Assembly (NCBI GenBank): GCA_016873375.1
Contig: VGXJ01000012.1
Span: 1 to 15,759, forward strand
Origin: Phycisphaerae bacterium
GTDB lineage: Bacteria; Planctomycetota; Phycisphaerae; Phycisphaerales; SM1A02
Direction: 5' to 3'
Length of the DNA stretch: 15,759 nt
Position numbers and translations under genes: made by a program. The notes beneath the pieces were generated by a model. It saw only the letters and a program-made list of their open reading frames with translations, ran no database searches and had not been told where the DNA came from. Numbering within the stretch: the first letter of the stretch is position 1; the number at the start of each line of letters is the position of its first letter. Positions 5,526-13,994 of this stretch are shown here, piece by piece.

Positions 5526-8357
5526 ATGCGCGACCTTCTTCTGGCATCGATCACGCTTGCATTCGGTGGACATGGAGTTGCAACGTTGAGCGCAGCTTCA
5601 GCGCCGCCTATGCCTGCATTTGTCCGAGTCCCCTCGGGTTACTTCATCATGGGCAGCGAACTCGGCCGCAGCCATTGGGACGAGACTCCGCGCCGGACGG
5701 TGGAGATCCGCATGCCGTTTGAGATAGGTGTTCGCGAAGTGAGTGTGCGTGAATTCCGCGCGTTTCGTCCGGACTTCGCACCGGACGTGGACGCGCAGGC
5801 CGAGCTCGCGTCGCCTGCAACGGGAATCACCTGGTTCGACGCGGTTGCCTACTGCGACTGGTTGACGGCACAGACCGGAATCGTGCATCGCCTGCCGACC
5901 GAGGCGGAATGGGAGTACGCCTGCCGTGCGGGAACGGAGAGTCTCTTCTCGTCGGGCGATGCACCCCCGCGCACCGGTGTTGCGAATGCCTGGGGCATTG
6001 AAGGCATGCACGACGGCCCGCTTGAATGGTGCGCCGACTGGTACGCCGCCCCTGACCCGAAGGCGCTGATCGGCCCGGTCGGTCCGGCGCACGGGTGGGC
6101 GCGCGTGATTCGCGGCGGATCGCTGGACGATGAAGGCCGTCGCCACGGTCGTTCGCTCTACGCGCACAGCGCCGGCCGGTCGTCGATGGCGCCATCGTTC
6201 GGGCTCATCCGCGAAGCTGCAACGGGGAGATCGGACACTCATGCGGAGGACGAGTCCCGCCCCGGGCTGATCGGAACGTGGTTCGCGAGCGACCAGTTCG
6301 AACGACCGCAGACGCTGGATGTCTTCGATCGGATGGACAACAACTGGATCAACGATGTGGCGCGCGGGGCGCGCTGGTCGGGCCGCTGGCGCGGACGCCT
6401 CATCGCGCCGGTCACCGGTCAGGTGAGGGTCCGACTTGAGGCTCTTCCACAAGGTACGCTCACACTGGCAGGGAACGAGTGGAAAAGCGTGAACGGCGAG
6501 CCCACGGATCTCACCGTCACGATGCGCGAGGGTGAGGCGATGCCGCTTGAACTGACGTTCATTCGGGATCGCAGCGGGGAGACGCTCCTTCGAGCATCGT
6601 GGTCGTGGGAGGGCGGTGACTGGCGCGTCATCGCGTCCGACTCGATCGCGCATCGTGCGGACGATCGCGAAGCGATTCTTGCCCTCGGCGCACAGCGACC
6701 GCCGACACCGGGCGCGCACCGCATTGGATTTCGAGTAGTGCGCGCTGCAGCACCTGCAACGGTGAAGACGCCGCAGGATGTGCCAATGGCAATGCGTGCC
6801 GTGTCCCCGCCGAGCCCCGATGTCCGCGGCCCCGATCCTGCATGGCCGTACTTCCGGAAGCGACATCTCCTGCCGACCCCGCCGGAAAACGCATCCGGCG
6901 CCGACATCGATGCGCTTGGCCTCTCGCCCGAGTTTCGCGGACATAACCATTGTCCGGCACTCGAGGTCTGCCCGAACGGCGACCTGCTCGTCGTGCTGTT
7001 TTCTAGCGAGAATGAGTACGAGCCGGAAGTGACGTTCCTCGCGACACGACTGAGACTGGGTGCCGACGAATGGGACGCACCGAGCGGCTTCCTCGGCTTC
7101 GCGCAGTCGAACAATCACGCGCCGCTGCTGTACACCGACTGGCGAAGCGGGCGACTCTGGTTCTTCTGGGGGAGCCCGCGCCTCGAGGGTGGGTTCCCGT
7201 TTCAATGGGCGACGTCCGACGATTCGGGTGCAACGTGGAGTGAGATTCAGTTTCCGATCTTCGAGGGGCAGGTCGGCGCGCACACTCGGCAACCGATCAA
7301 CTCGGTGCTGCGCGACGCTGACGGGACCATGTATCTCGCAAGTGACGGCAACGGCGGGCGAAGCGTGCTGTGGGCAACTCGCAACGACGGCCGCACGTGG
7401 TTCGATACCGGTGGCCGCACGCTCGGACGGCATACAACGTTCGCGCTGGCAGCGGACGGTCGAACGATGTACGGCTTTGGCGGAAAGAACAGTCAGATCG
7501 ATGGCTTCATGCCGGTCTCGACCTCATCCGACGGTGGACGAACGTGGACGCATTCGAAGACCCCGTTTCCGGAGGTCGGCGGCAATCAACGACCCAGTGC
7601 GATTCGACTGCGAAGCGGGCGTCTCCTCGTTGCGAGCGACTATCAGCACATTCAGAAGCCGCAGCCGGATGGTGTCCAGATGCGCGGGGCATTCGTCGCC
7701 TGGTCGGACGATGACGGCGCCACGTGGCGTTTCCGCTCGCTTCCCGGCGCGCAGCCTCATGAGAATCCTGCGTATCACGGAGGAGCAGCGACGCTCGGCT
7801 ATTCGGCGATGCGCGAAGGACCGGATCGCGTCATTCATCTCGTCACGACGATGAACGAGCCCTGTTTGCACTTTGCATTCAACGAAGCATGGCTTACCGG
7901 CAACGAGACGGAACCGGCGTGGACCGAAGCGGGCGTGTCGCCCGCATACGTGGTTGAGAGGCCAGGCAGTGACGGTGACAGGCGCGAAGTCAACGTCGCT
8001 CTTCCGGACGGTGGGCGCCTCCGCTACGAGCTGATCACGTTCGCCGGGGGTATCACGCTGCGTGACGGCAACGAGGAGTGGCGCGACGCGAGCGGGATTG
8101 TGCGTCTGGAATCGTCGTGGGTGGCCGGGCGACGCAGCGGAATGGAGCGCCGCCGTCGAGCTAACGGATCGCTGGAGTCGGAGACCGAGCACGTTTCCGA
8201 TGGGCGAACCACCGTACGACGCTTTGACGAGAATGAGGTACTGGTATCGGAGTCCAACTGGCGAGGCGCGCATGCGGACGGTCCGGCGCGGCGCTGGAGA
8301 GACGGCCGGCTGATCTCTGAGACGAACTTCTCCGCCGGGCGACGCGTCGATCGCTGA
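5526..8357 (+). CDS. Exported mosaic protein: FGE/SUMF1-like, PA14-like, BNR-sialidase and YwqK-like repeats
   Basis: A 943-residue protein starting with a probable signal peptide (residues 1-26, ending SAASA). Residues 30-232 are a formylglycine-generating-enzyme-like (SUMF1/EgtB) fold with VPSGYFIMGSE, ITWFDAVAYCDWL, LPTEAEWEYACRAG, LEWCADWY and RVIRGGSL. Residues 245-380 look PA14-like (GLIGTWFASDQFERPQTLDV). A second FGE-type terminal motif, GAHRIGFRVVRA, appears at 397-408. Residues 465-790 are a BNR/sialidase-type propeller with four Asp-boxes: SDDSGATW (564), RNDGRTW (619), SSDGGRTW (667) and SDDDGATW (727). Residues 830-943 are YwqK/MORN-like repeats rich in 'G..W..G.L..E'. I see no paired copper-binding cysteines (only Cys 110, 133 and 169 in the FGE part) and no FRIP motif, so neither sulfatase activation nor true sialidase activity is assured. 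A weak GAGAGA site lies five bases before the ATG, 105 bases after the previous gene. Confidence 0.85.
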   Translation: MRDLLLASITLAFGGHGVATLSAASAPPMPAFVRVPSGYFIMGSELGRSHWDETPRRTVEIRMPFEIGVREVSVREFRAFRPDFAPDVDAQAELASPATGITWFDAVAYCDWLTAQTGIVHRLPTEAEWEYACRAGTESLFSSGDAPPRTGVANAWGIEGMHDGPLEWCADWYAAPDPKALIGPVGPAHGWARVIRGGSLDDEGRRHGRSLYAHSAGRSSMAPSFGLIREAATGRSDTHAEDESRPGLIGTWFASDQFERPQTLDVFDRMDNNWINDVARGARWSGRWRGRLIAPVTGQVRVRLEALPQGTLTLAGNEWKSVNGEPTDLTVTMREGEAMPLELTFIRDRSGETLLRASWSWEGGDWRVIASDSIAHRADDREAILALGAQRPPTPGAHRIGFRVVRAAAPATVKTPQDVPMAMRAVSPPSPDVRGPDPAWPYFRKRHLLPTPPENASGADIDALGLSPEFRGHNHCPALEVCPNGDLLVVLFSSENEYEPEVTFLATRLRLGADEWDAPSGFLGFAQSNNHAPLLYTDWRSGRLWFFWGSPRLEGGFPFQWATSDDSGATWSEIQFPIFEGQVGAHTRQPINSVLRDADGTMYLASDGNGGRSVLWATRNDGRTWFDTGGRTLGRHTTFALAADGRTMYGFGGKNSQIDGFMPVSTSSDGGRTWTHSKTPFPEVGGNQRPSAIRLRSGRLLVASDYQHIQKPQPDGVQMRGAFVAWSDDDGATWRFRSLPGAQPHENPAYHGGAATLGYSAMREGPDRVIHLVTTMNEPCLHFAFNEAWLTGNETEPAWTEAGVSPAYVVERPGSDGDRREVNVALPDGGRLRYELITFAGGITLRDGNEEWRDASGIVRLESSWVAGRRSGMERRRRANGSLESETEHVSDGRTTVRRFDENEVLVSESNWRGAHADGPARRWRDGRLISETNFSAGRRVDR

Positions 8358-8530
8358 TCCAACCGGCGAAGGGCAGGGCGTGGCGGCGCGTCACTGAGTT
8401 CCCAGTTCAGGAAACCGTGGTAGGGTTCGCACGACATGGATGTCCTCTCCGCGAGTCACTGCGGCACTGCGATTGAGTTGCATTCGCATGTCGCTCGATC
8501 TCGACGCATCCGCTCCGGGTCGTTTCGGAT

Positions 8531-8705
8531 GGGACCGGCGGGCGGTCCCGACCCCGGGGGTAGTGACCTCTCCGGCGGGCCCGACGCAGTCTTAACCCGG
8601 CACTCTGCCGCGGAGAGACCCGGAGTGACTTTCGGCCCATCCGGTCGGCCGGCGGGGGTGTCCGGGCGACCCGGCGGTGAAGACTCCGAGACACGCGGTG
8701 ACCGG
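8531..8705. other. Cluster of nested inverted repeats, possible structured RNA
   Basis: First module: GGGACCG (8531-8537) pairs with CGGTCCC (8543-8549), and CTCTCCG (8568-8574) pairs with CGGAGAG (8611-8617). The latter encloses and directly abuts a perfect CGGCA/TGCCG hairpin (8598-8602, 8606-8610). Second module: CCGGTC (8641-8646) with GACCGG (8700-8705) encloses GTGTC (8658-8662) with GACAC (8690-8694), which encloses CGGG/CCCG (8663-8666, 8670-8673). The strand is unknown. High GC makes chance stems common, so this is only a candidate. Confidence 0.3.
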
Positions 8706-8747
8706 CCGCCCTGGCCCACCCCTCGAAAACCCTGCATACAAAGCGAA

Positions 8748-8785
8748 AGACGCGCCCTCGTGATTCTCATCAGGAGGACGCGTCT
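8748..8785 (-). terminator. Hairpin terminator downstream of the initiator tRNA
   Basis: A long stem pairs AGACGCGCCCTC (8748-8759) with the strand ending at 8785 (one internal mismatch), leaving a loop of about 13 bases. Read on the minus strand it is followed by TTCGCTTTG, a weak T-rich tract, about 45 bases after the tRNA 3' end. The plus-strand side (CTCTTGCTTTC) is also T-rich, so it could act in both directions. Confidence 0.55.
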
Positions 8786-8829
8786 CTCTTGCTTTCGGCG
8801 AGGGCTGCTGTTCGCAACCACTCTTGAAG

Positions 8830-8903
<74 letters not shown>

Positions 8904-8915
8904 ATGTGGAACGAA

Positions 8916-8944
8916 AGCATAGTCACGATCGCGCTCCCCGTCAA
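8916..8944 (-). promoter_or_regulatory. Sigma70-type promoter of the initiator tRNA
   Basis: On the minus strand, TTGACG (8944-8939) and TATGCT (8921-8916) are separated by exactly 17 bases. Initiation expected near 8909 would give a leader of only a few bases before the mature tRNA 5' end at 8903. Position and spacing fit a dedicated strong promoter. Confidence 0.75.
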
Positions 8945-8975
8945 TGCCACCGTCGACGGAGCGATCCCGCCGCGA

Positions 8976-9239
8976 TCAGCGCGCTTGCTCGATGTCTGCT
9001 GACCCGCATCCCATACGCCCGCGGAGCGCGCCCGTTGCCCGCGCGGCGCCAGCGCGGATCGAGCGAAGCCATCGGCGCGCCCACCCGAACTCAATCGCCA
9101 GCACCCCAATGGCGGCAGGAATGACCACGACGGCCGGCCCCGGCAGCACGATCATCGCAACGCCGATCGCCAGCAGCACACCGCCGCCAACCAGCACGGC
9201 AACCCGACGCAGCACGCGCATCATGGGCGATCGTTCCAT
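8976..9239 (-). CDS. PGPGW-type small transmembrane protein
   Basis: An 87-residue membrane protein matching the PGPGW family (Pfam type PF09656, TIGR02611-like). A hydrophobic segment at residues about 12-33 runs straight into LPGPAVVVIPAAIGVLAIEF (32-51), then GWARRWLRS. Proline-glycine at 33-34 and the acidic Glu 50 before the aromatic-tryptophan pair are the family signature. Function is unknown. Two helices joined by the PGP turn would leave a short basic C-terminal tail in the cytoplasm. The open frame extends far upstream, but that part is antisense to the ATPase gene and has no family resemblance. I therefore chose the ATG at 9239, with internal ATGs at residues 6 and 7 as alternatives. 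It is divergent from the EttA gene across about 80 bases. Confidence 0.8.
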   Translation of the reverse strand: MERSPMMRVLRRVAVLVGGGVLLAIGVAMIVLPGPAVVVIPAAIGVLAIEFGWARRWLRSIRAGAARATGALRGRMGCGSADIEQAR

Positions 9240-9320
9240 ACTCGTTCTACGGCCCTCGAACTCGTGGGTTCCCGCAGCAGGCGCCGATTCCCACCACCCT
9301 CGCAGTACAGTTCGCGTCCC

Positions 9321-11024
<1,704 letters not shown>

Positions 11025-11046
11025 TCGCGCTGGATTCGTGAGCCGC

Positions 11047-11109
11047 GGTCCGCACCAAGGGGGTCATGGTCCGGGCCCGCAGGTTCATGGTTTGCGCCCA
11101 GAGGTTGAT
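11047..11109. repeat. Three tandem 21-nt degenerate repeats
   Basis: Three head-to-tail copies (11047-11067, 11068-11088, 11089-11109) each begin GGTYYG and end GGTTSAT or GGGTCAT. They lie in the 118-base gap between the convergent EttA and peptidase genes. They are not part of a supported protein. Confidence 0.55.
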
Positions 11110-11111
11110 GC

Positions 11112-11129
11112 CCACGCCTGCGGGCGTGG
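11112..11129. terminator. Hairpin between convergent genes
   Basis: CCACGCC (11112-11118) pairs perfectly with GGCGTGG (11123-11129) around a four-base loop. It lies 14 bases past the peptidase stop and about 90 bases past the EttA stop. There is no T-tract on either side, so intrinsic termination is uncertain. Confidence 0.4.
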
Positions 11130-11142
11130 CGCTCCTGCGCAC

Positions 11143-12300
11143 TCAGCGCCAGTCGAGGCCTTCGTGCAGGCGATTCAGGTTGCGGCACCCCGCCGCTTCG
11201 ACCACGACCATGTCCTCGACACGGATTCCGCCTAGGCCCGCCTGGTAGAGGCCCGGTTCGATCGTGAGCACATCGCCCACGACGAGGTCGGGCCCCAGCG
11301 GCGCGAGCAGGGGTGGTTCATGGACTTCGAGGCCCAGTCCGTGACCGGTGCCGTGCACCAGTCCGCACCAGCCTGCATGCGCATCCTTGGGCGGGCCGCC
11401 CGCGTGCCACGGATAGCCGTGAGCGGCCAGTGCTGCGACCGTGGTGGCATGCACCGCATCACCCGTGACGCCTGCGCGCGTGGCTGCGGTGGCCGCGGCC
11501 TTCGCCGCCACGACCGCTGCGTGCATGCGCACCACCTCGGGCGGCACGGGGCCATGCACGACAGAGCGCGTGCAGTCGCCGTTGTATCGCGTGCTGCGGC
11601 TGCGCGGGAAGATGTCCACAATCACCGGTTCGCCGGTGCGGATCAGGCCATGCCCGTGATCGTGGCAATCCGCGCCGACCGGCCCCGGTGCCACGATGGG
11701 CTCGGGATTCTCGAAGCCCAGACCGAGCAGGTGCACGTCGATCTCGCGCTTCACGCGCTCGGCCGTCAGCGGGGCGCCATCGTGCACGAGCACGCCATCG
11801 GCGCCTGCCCGTGCGCGCGCGATCATCGAGCACGCCAGTTCCATCGCGGACTCGGTCGCCTGCTGCGCGGCAGCGATCCACTCGATCTCCTGCGGATCCT
11901 TGCTGCGCCGCTCCGTCACGCCGAACATCGGATCGCAGGTGCAGGCGATGCCGGCGCGGGTGAGTTCGTGCGCGTAGATCGCAGGCAGCGAACGGTCGCA
12001 GGTCACGGCCGCGGCACCCATGCGGCGCACGCACTCGGCCAAGGCCTGCGCCGTTGCCGTCTCGCGGTCGCCGCTGAGCCCGCCCGCCGGCGTCCAGTCG
12101 GCCGGGCAGCCCACGCGATCCGCACGCGCGTGCTTGCGCGCGCGTTCCATCTCGATGTCCCTGATGATCAGCGTGCTTTCGGCACGGCCTCCGTCACGCA
12201 CGATGACGAGCGCCGTCGGATCGCCCACCAGGAACCGAATGCGCCAGTACAGCGCGTTGTTCAGGCTGGGAATGCCGGCGAGGACATGGACGGTGGGCAT
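11143..12300 (-). CDS. M24-family metallopeptidase (Xaa-Pro aminopeptidase-like)
   Basis: A 385-residue cytosolic protein with an N-terminal creatinase-like domain (about 1-130) and a C-terminal pita-bread M24 domain (about 138-370). The family uses two metal ions to cleave N-terminal residues, often before proline. All five expected metal ligands are visible: Asp 229 (VIVDIFPR), Asp 242 (NGDCTRSV), His 316 (VHGTGHGLGLEVHE), Glu 348 (LTIEPGLY) and Glu 362 (RVEDMVVV). A RSKDPQEIEWI motif begins the catalytic domain, as in aminopeptidase P/prolidase relatives. The family is clear but the exact substrate is not. The start is fixed by an in-frame TAG four codons upstream; no Shine-Dalgarno is visible. 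It lies 34 bases downstream of the next gene on the same strand, so the two are probably cotranscribed. Confidence 0.9.
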   Translation of the reverse strand: MPTVHVLAGIPSLNNALYWRIRFLVGDPTALVIVRDGGRAESTLIIRDIEMERARKHARADRVGCPADWTPAGGLSGDRETATAQALAECVRRMGAAAVTCDRSLPAIYAHELTRAGIACTCDPMFGVTERRSKDPQEIEWIAAAQQATESAMELACSMIARARAGADGVLVHDGAPLTAERVKREIDVHLLGLGFENPEPIVAPGPVGADCHDHGHGLIRTGEPVIVDIFPRSRSTRYNGDCTRSVVHGPVPPEVVRMHAAVVAAKAAATAATRAGVTGDAVHATTVAALAAHGYPWHAGGPPKDAHAGWCGLVHGTGHGLGLEVHEPPLLAPLGPDLVVGDVLTIEPGLYQAGLGGIRVEDMVVVEAAGCRNLNRLHEGLDWR

Positions 12301-12334
12301 GCGGGCAGGCTAGCCGCCGCACGCAGCGTCGGGA

Positions 12335-13033
12335 TCAATCGTTGATCGACTCGTCGAGGTCCGGCAGCGTGGCCGGGCGATCACGGATGGTCTTGGCCGC
12401 GAGCTTGCAGCGTGCGACCAAGGCTTGATGCAGCTTTTCGTGCTCAGGCACCGAATCCAGCGCGTTCATCAGGTCGTCGACCTGTCGATCCGGCTCCTGC
12501 CCGGTGTCCAGCGACTCGATGGCGCTGTCGCCAAGCTGCTCGATCGCTTCGACGAACCACTTGAAGTCGACCTTGGCGGCCTTTCCCCAGCCCTTGATGC
12601 GCGTGCGCACCGTGACGCCGCCGATGGCGACGATCGGGACCAGGCCCATGTCGTTGGTCGGTTCGCGGCACAGGATCGCAACTGCTTGGTGTCGGGCGAG
12701 GCTTGCCAGCCGCGCGCGGCGGGCATCGGCGCCCACGAGCGGCGGCTGCAGCAGGTACGCACCCGGCGCAAGCACGGGGTCCTCGCCAAGCTCAGAGTCC
12801 AGGATCTTGACCGTCTTCTTTGCTGCATCGAGCGCGAGCTGGAAGCGCTGGCGGCGCGCCTCCTGCAGCGCGGGAATGATCAGCGCCATGCGATCGAAGT
12901 CAGCATCGCCATGGGCGAACTGCAGGGCACGCACGGCGAACTGCTCGGCATCGAACCACTTGGCCGCCTTCAGGCTCTGCATCGCCTTGTGCATCAGTTC
13001 GTCGACGCGGATCGCCTTGACGCTTGGGGACAT
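12335..13033 (-). CDS. Conserved hypothetical protein with TPR-like N-terminus
   Basis: A 232-residue protein with no signal peptide or membrane segment. Residues 8-75 are helical and TPR-like (DELMHKAMQSLKAAKWFDAE, then QFAVRALQFA). Residues 88-150 look like a compact alpha/beta core with YLLQPPLVGADARRAR, AVAILCREP and PIVAIGGVTVRTRIKGWG. Residues 150-232 are again helical and acidic. The YLLQPP.GADAR and REP motifs look like a family shared among planctomycetes, but I cannot name it and assign no function. The start is fixed by an in-frame TAG five codons upstream of the ATG. No Shine-Dalgarno is visible. It precedes the M24 peptidase gene by 34 bases in the same direction, and its product may work with the peptidase. 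Confidence 0.8.
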   Translation of the reverse strand: MSPSVKAIRVDELMHKAMQSLKAAKWFDAEQFAVRALQFAHGDADFDRMALIIPALQEARRQRFQLALDAAKKTVKILDSELGEDPVLAPGAYLLQPPLVGADARRARLASLARHQAVAILCREPTNDMGLVPIVAIGGVTVRTRIKGWGKAAKVDFKWFVEAIEQLGDSAIESLDTGQEPDRQVDDLMNALDSVPEHEKLHQALVARCKLAAKTIRDRPATLPDLDESIND

Positions 13034-13056
13034 CGGACCGAGAGTCTAGCCGTGCT

Positions 13057-13086
13057 CCCCCTGCATAGGGAAGGCGACGCAGGGGG
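13057..13086 (-). terminator. Inverted repeat after the lipid A cluster
   Basis: CCCCCTGC (13057-13064) pairs perfectly with GCAGGGGG (13079-13086) across a 14-base loop. It lies in the 119-base gap after lpxA and before the hypothetical gene. No T-tract follows on the minus strand, so it may be a transcript-stabilising or partial termination element instead. Confidence 0.35.
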
Positions 13087-13152
13087 TCCGATTCGAGGGG
13101 GCTCAGGGCTGCTGCAGGAGGGAGGTCGCGGCGCGGTCGGTCCGCGGGGGAG

Positions 13153-13977
13153 TCACCGGCGGGCACGCTTGTCGTCGCTGCGCTTGGATTCCATGGCGCG
13201 TCCGTAGACCCCATCCCCGGCCTGCACCACGGAATCGCAGATCCGGGCGATGACCTTTGAACCGGGGAATTGCTGGCGCAGCGCGTGGGACTTGGCGATG
13301 ATCGATCCCCCCTTGAGCCTGAAGAGTTTCTTGTAGGCCTCCTTGGCCGCCTCGATCTCCTCTTCGGGAAGGCCCAGTCGGCTCATGCCGATCTGGTTGA
13401 AGCCACGCACGCTGCTGGGACTGCCTTCGACGAGCATGAAGGGCGGCACGTCCTTGGGCACGCGAGCCATCCCCCCGACGAAGCTGCAGAAGCCCACGCG
13501 TGCGAAGTGATGGACACCCACCGCGGCTCCAATGTTGGCATGATCCTCGACATGGACGTGACCCGCGAGCATGACGTTGTTGGCCATGATCGTGTGGTTG
13601 CCGACCAGGCAGTCATGCGCGATGTGGACATTGACCATGAACAGGTTGTGGTTCCCCACGCGGGTGTAGCCGCCGCCGTTGCCGGTGCCGCGGTGGATCG
13701 TCACGTGCTCGCGCACTTGGTTGTAGTCGCCCATCACAAGCCAGGTGGGTTCGCCGCGGAACTTCAGGTCCTGCGGATCGCCGCCGACGACCGAGTATGC
13801 GTGCAGCTCGTTGCAGCGGCCGAGCTCAGTGAGCGATCCGACCTGAGAATGCGGGCGGAGCACGCAGTCCTCGCCGATGCGGGCGCGGGCGCCGACCACG
13901 CAGTACGCGCCGATCTGCGCGCTCTGCGCGATGTCGGCCGAGGGATCGATGATCGCGGTTGGATGGATGCTCGGCAT
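13153..13977 (-). CDS. lpxA: UDP-N-acetylglucosamine acyltransferase LpxA
   Basis: A 274-residue left-handed beta-helix acyltransferase that moves a 3-hydroxyacyl chain from ACP to the 3-OH of UDP-GlcNAc, the first step of lipid A synthesis in the cytoplasm. Hexapeptide rungs begin at IHPTAIIDPSADIAQSAQIG. Family motifs are VVGGDPQDLKFRGE (63-76), REHVTIHRGT (89-98), VNVHIAHDCLVGNHTIMANN (115-134) with catalytic His 121, and LAGHVHVEDHANIG. A C-terminal helical bundle starts near 193 (FNQIGMSRLG). The length is slightly above E. coli LpxA (262) because of a basic tail ending KRARR. The ATG at 13977 was chosen by alignment to the family start; the frame's upstream extension is a shadow of the neighbouring gene. 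It follows the lpxC-fabZ stop by 17 bases. Confidence 0.95.
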   Translation of the reverse strand: MPSIHPTAIIDPSADIAQSAQIGAYCVVGARARIGEDCVLRPHSQVGSLTELGRCNELHAYSVVGGDPQDLKFRGEPTWLVMGDYNQVREHVTIHRGTGNGGGYTRVGNHNLFMVNVHIAHDCLVGNHTIMANNVMLAGHVHVEDHANIGAAVGVHHFARVGFCSFVGGMARVPKDVPPFMLVEGSPSSVRGFNQIGMSRLGLPEEEIEAAKEAYKKLFRLKGGSIIAKSHALRQQFPGSKVIARICDSVVQAGDGVYGRAMESKRSDDKRARR

Positions 13978-13994
13978 GGCGTGTCCCGGCTCGT

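Larger units (their letters stand above)
8358..8829. other. Gene-free, very GC-rich interval with nested inverted repeats
   Basis: No convincing gene lies in these 470 bases. A plus-strand open frame through 8436-8870 ends in AGAGFEPTTSGL, a peptide produced by reading antisense through a tRNA gene, and is rejected. The interval holds nested stems between 8531 and 8705 and a strong hairpin at 8748-8785, and may contain a structured RNA. Confidence 0.5.
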
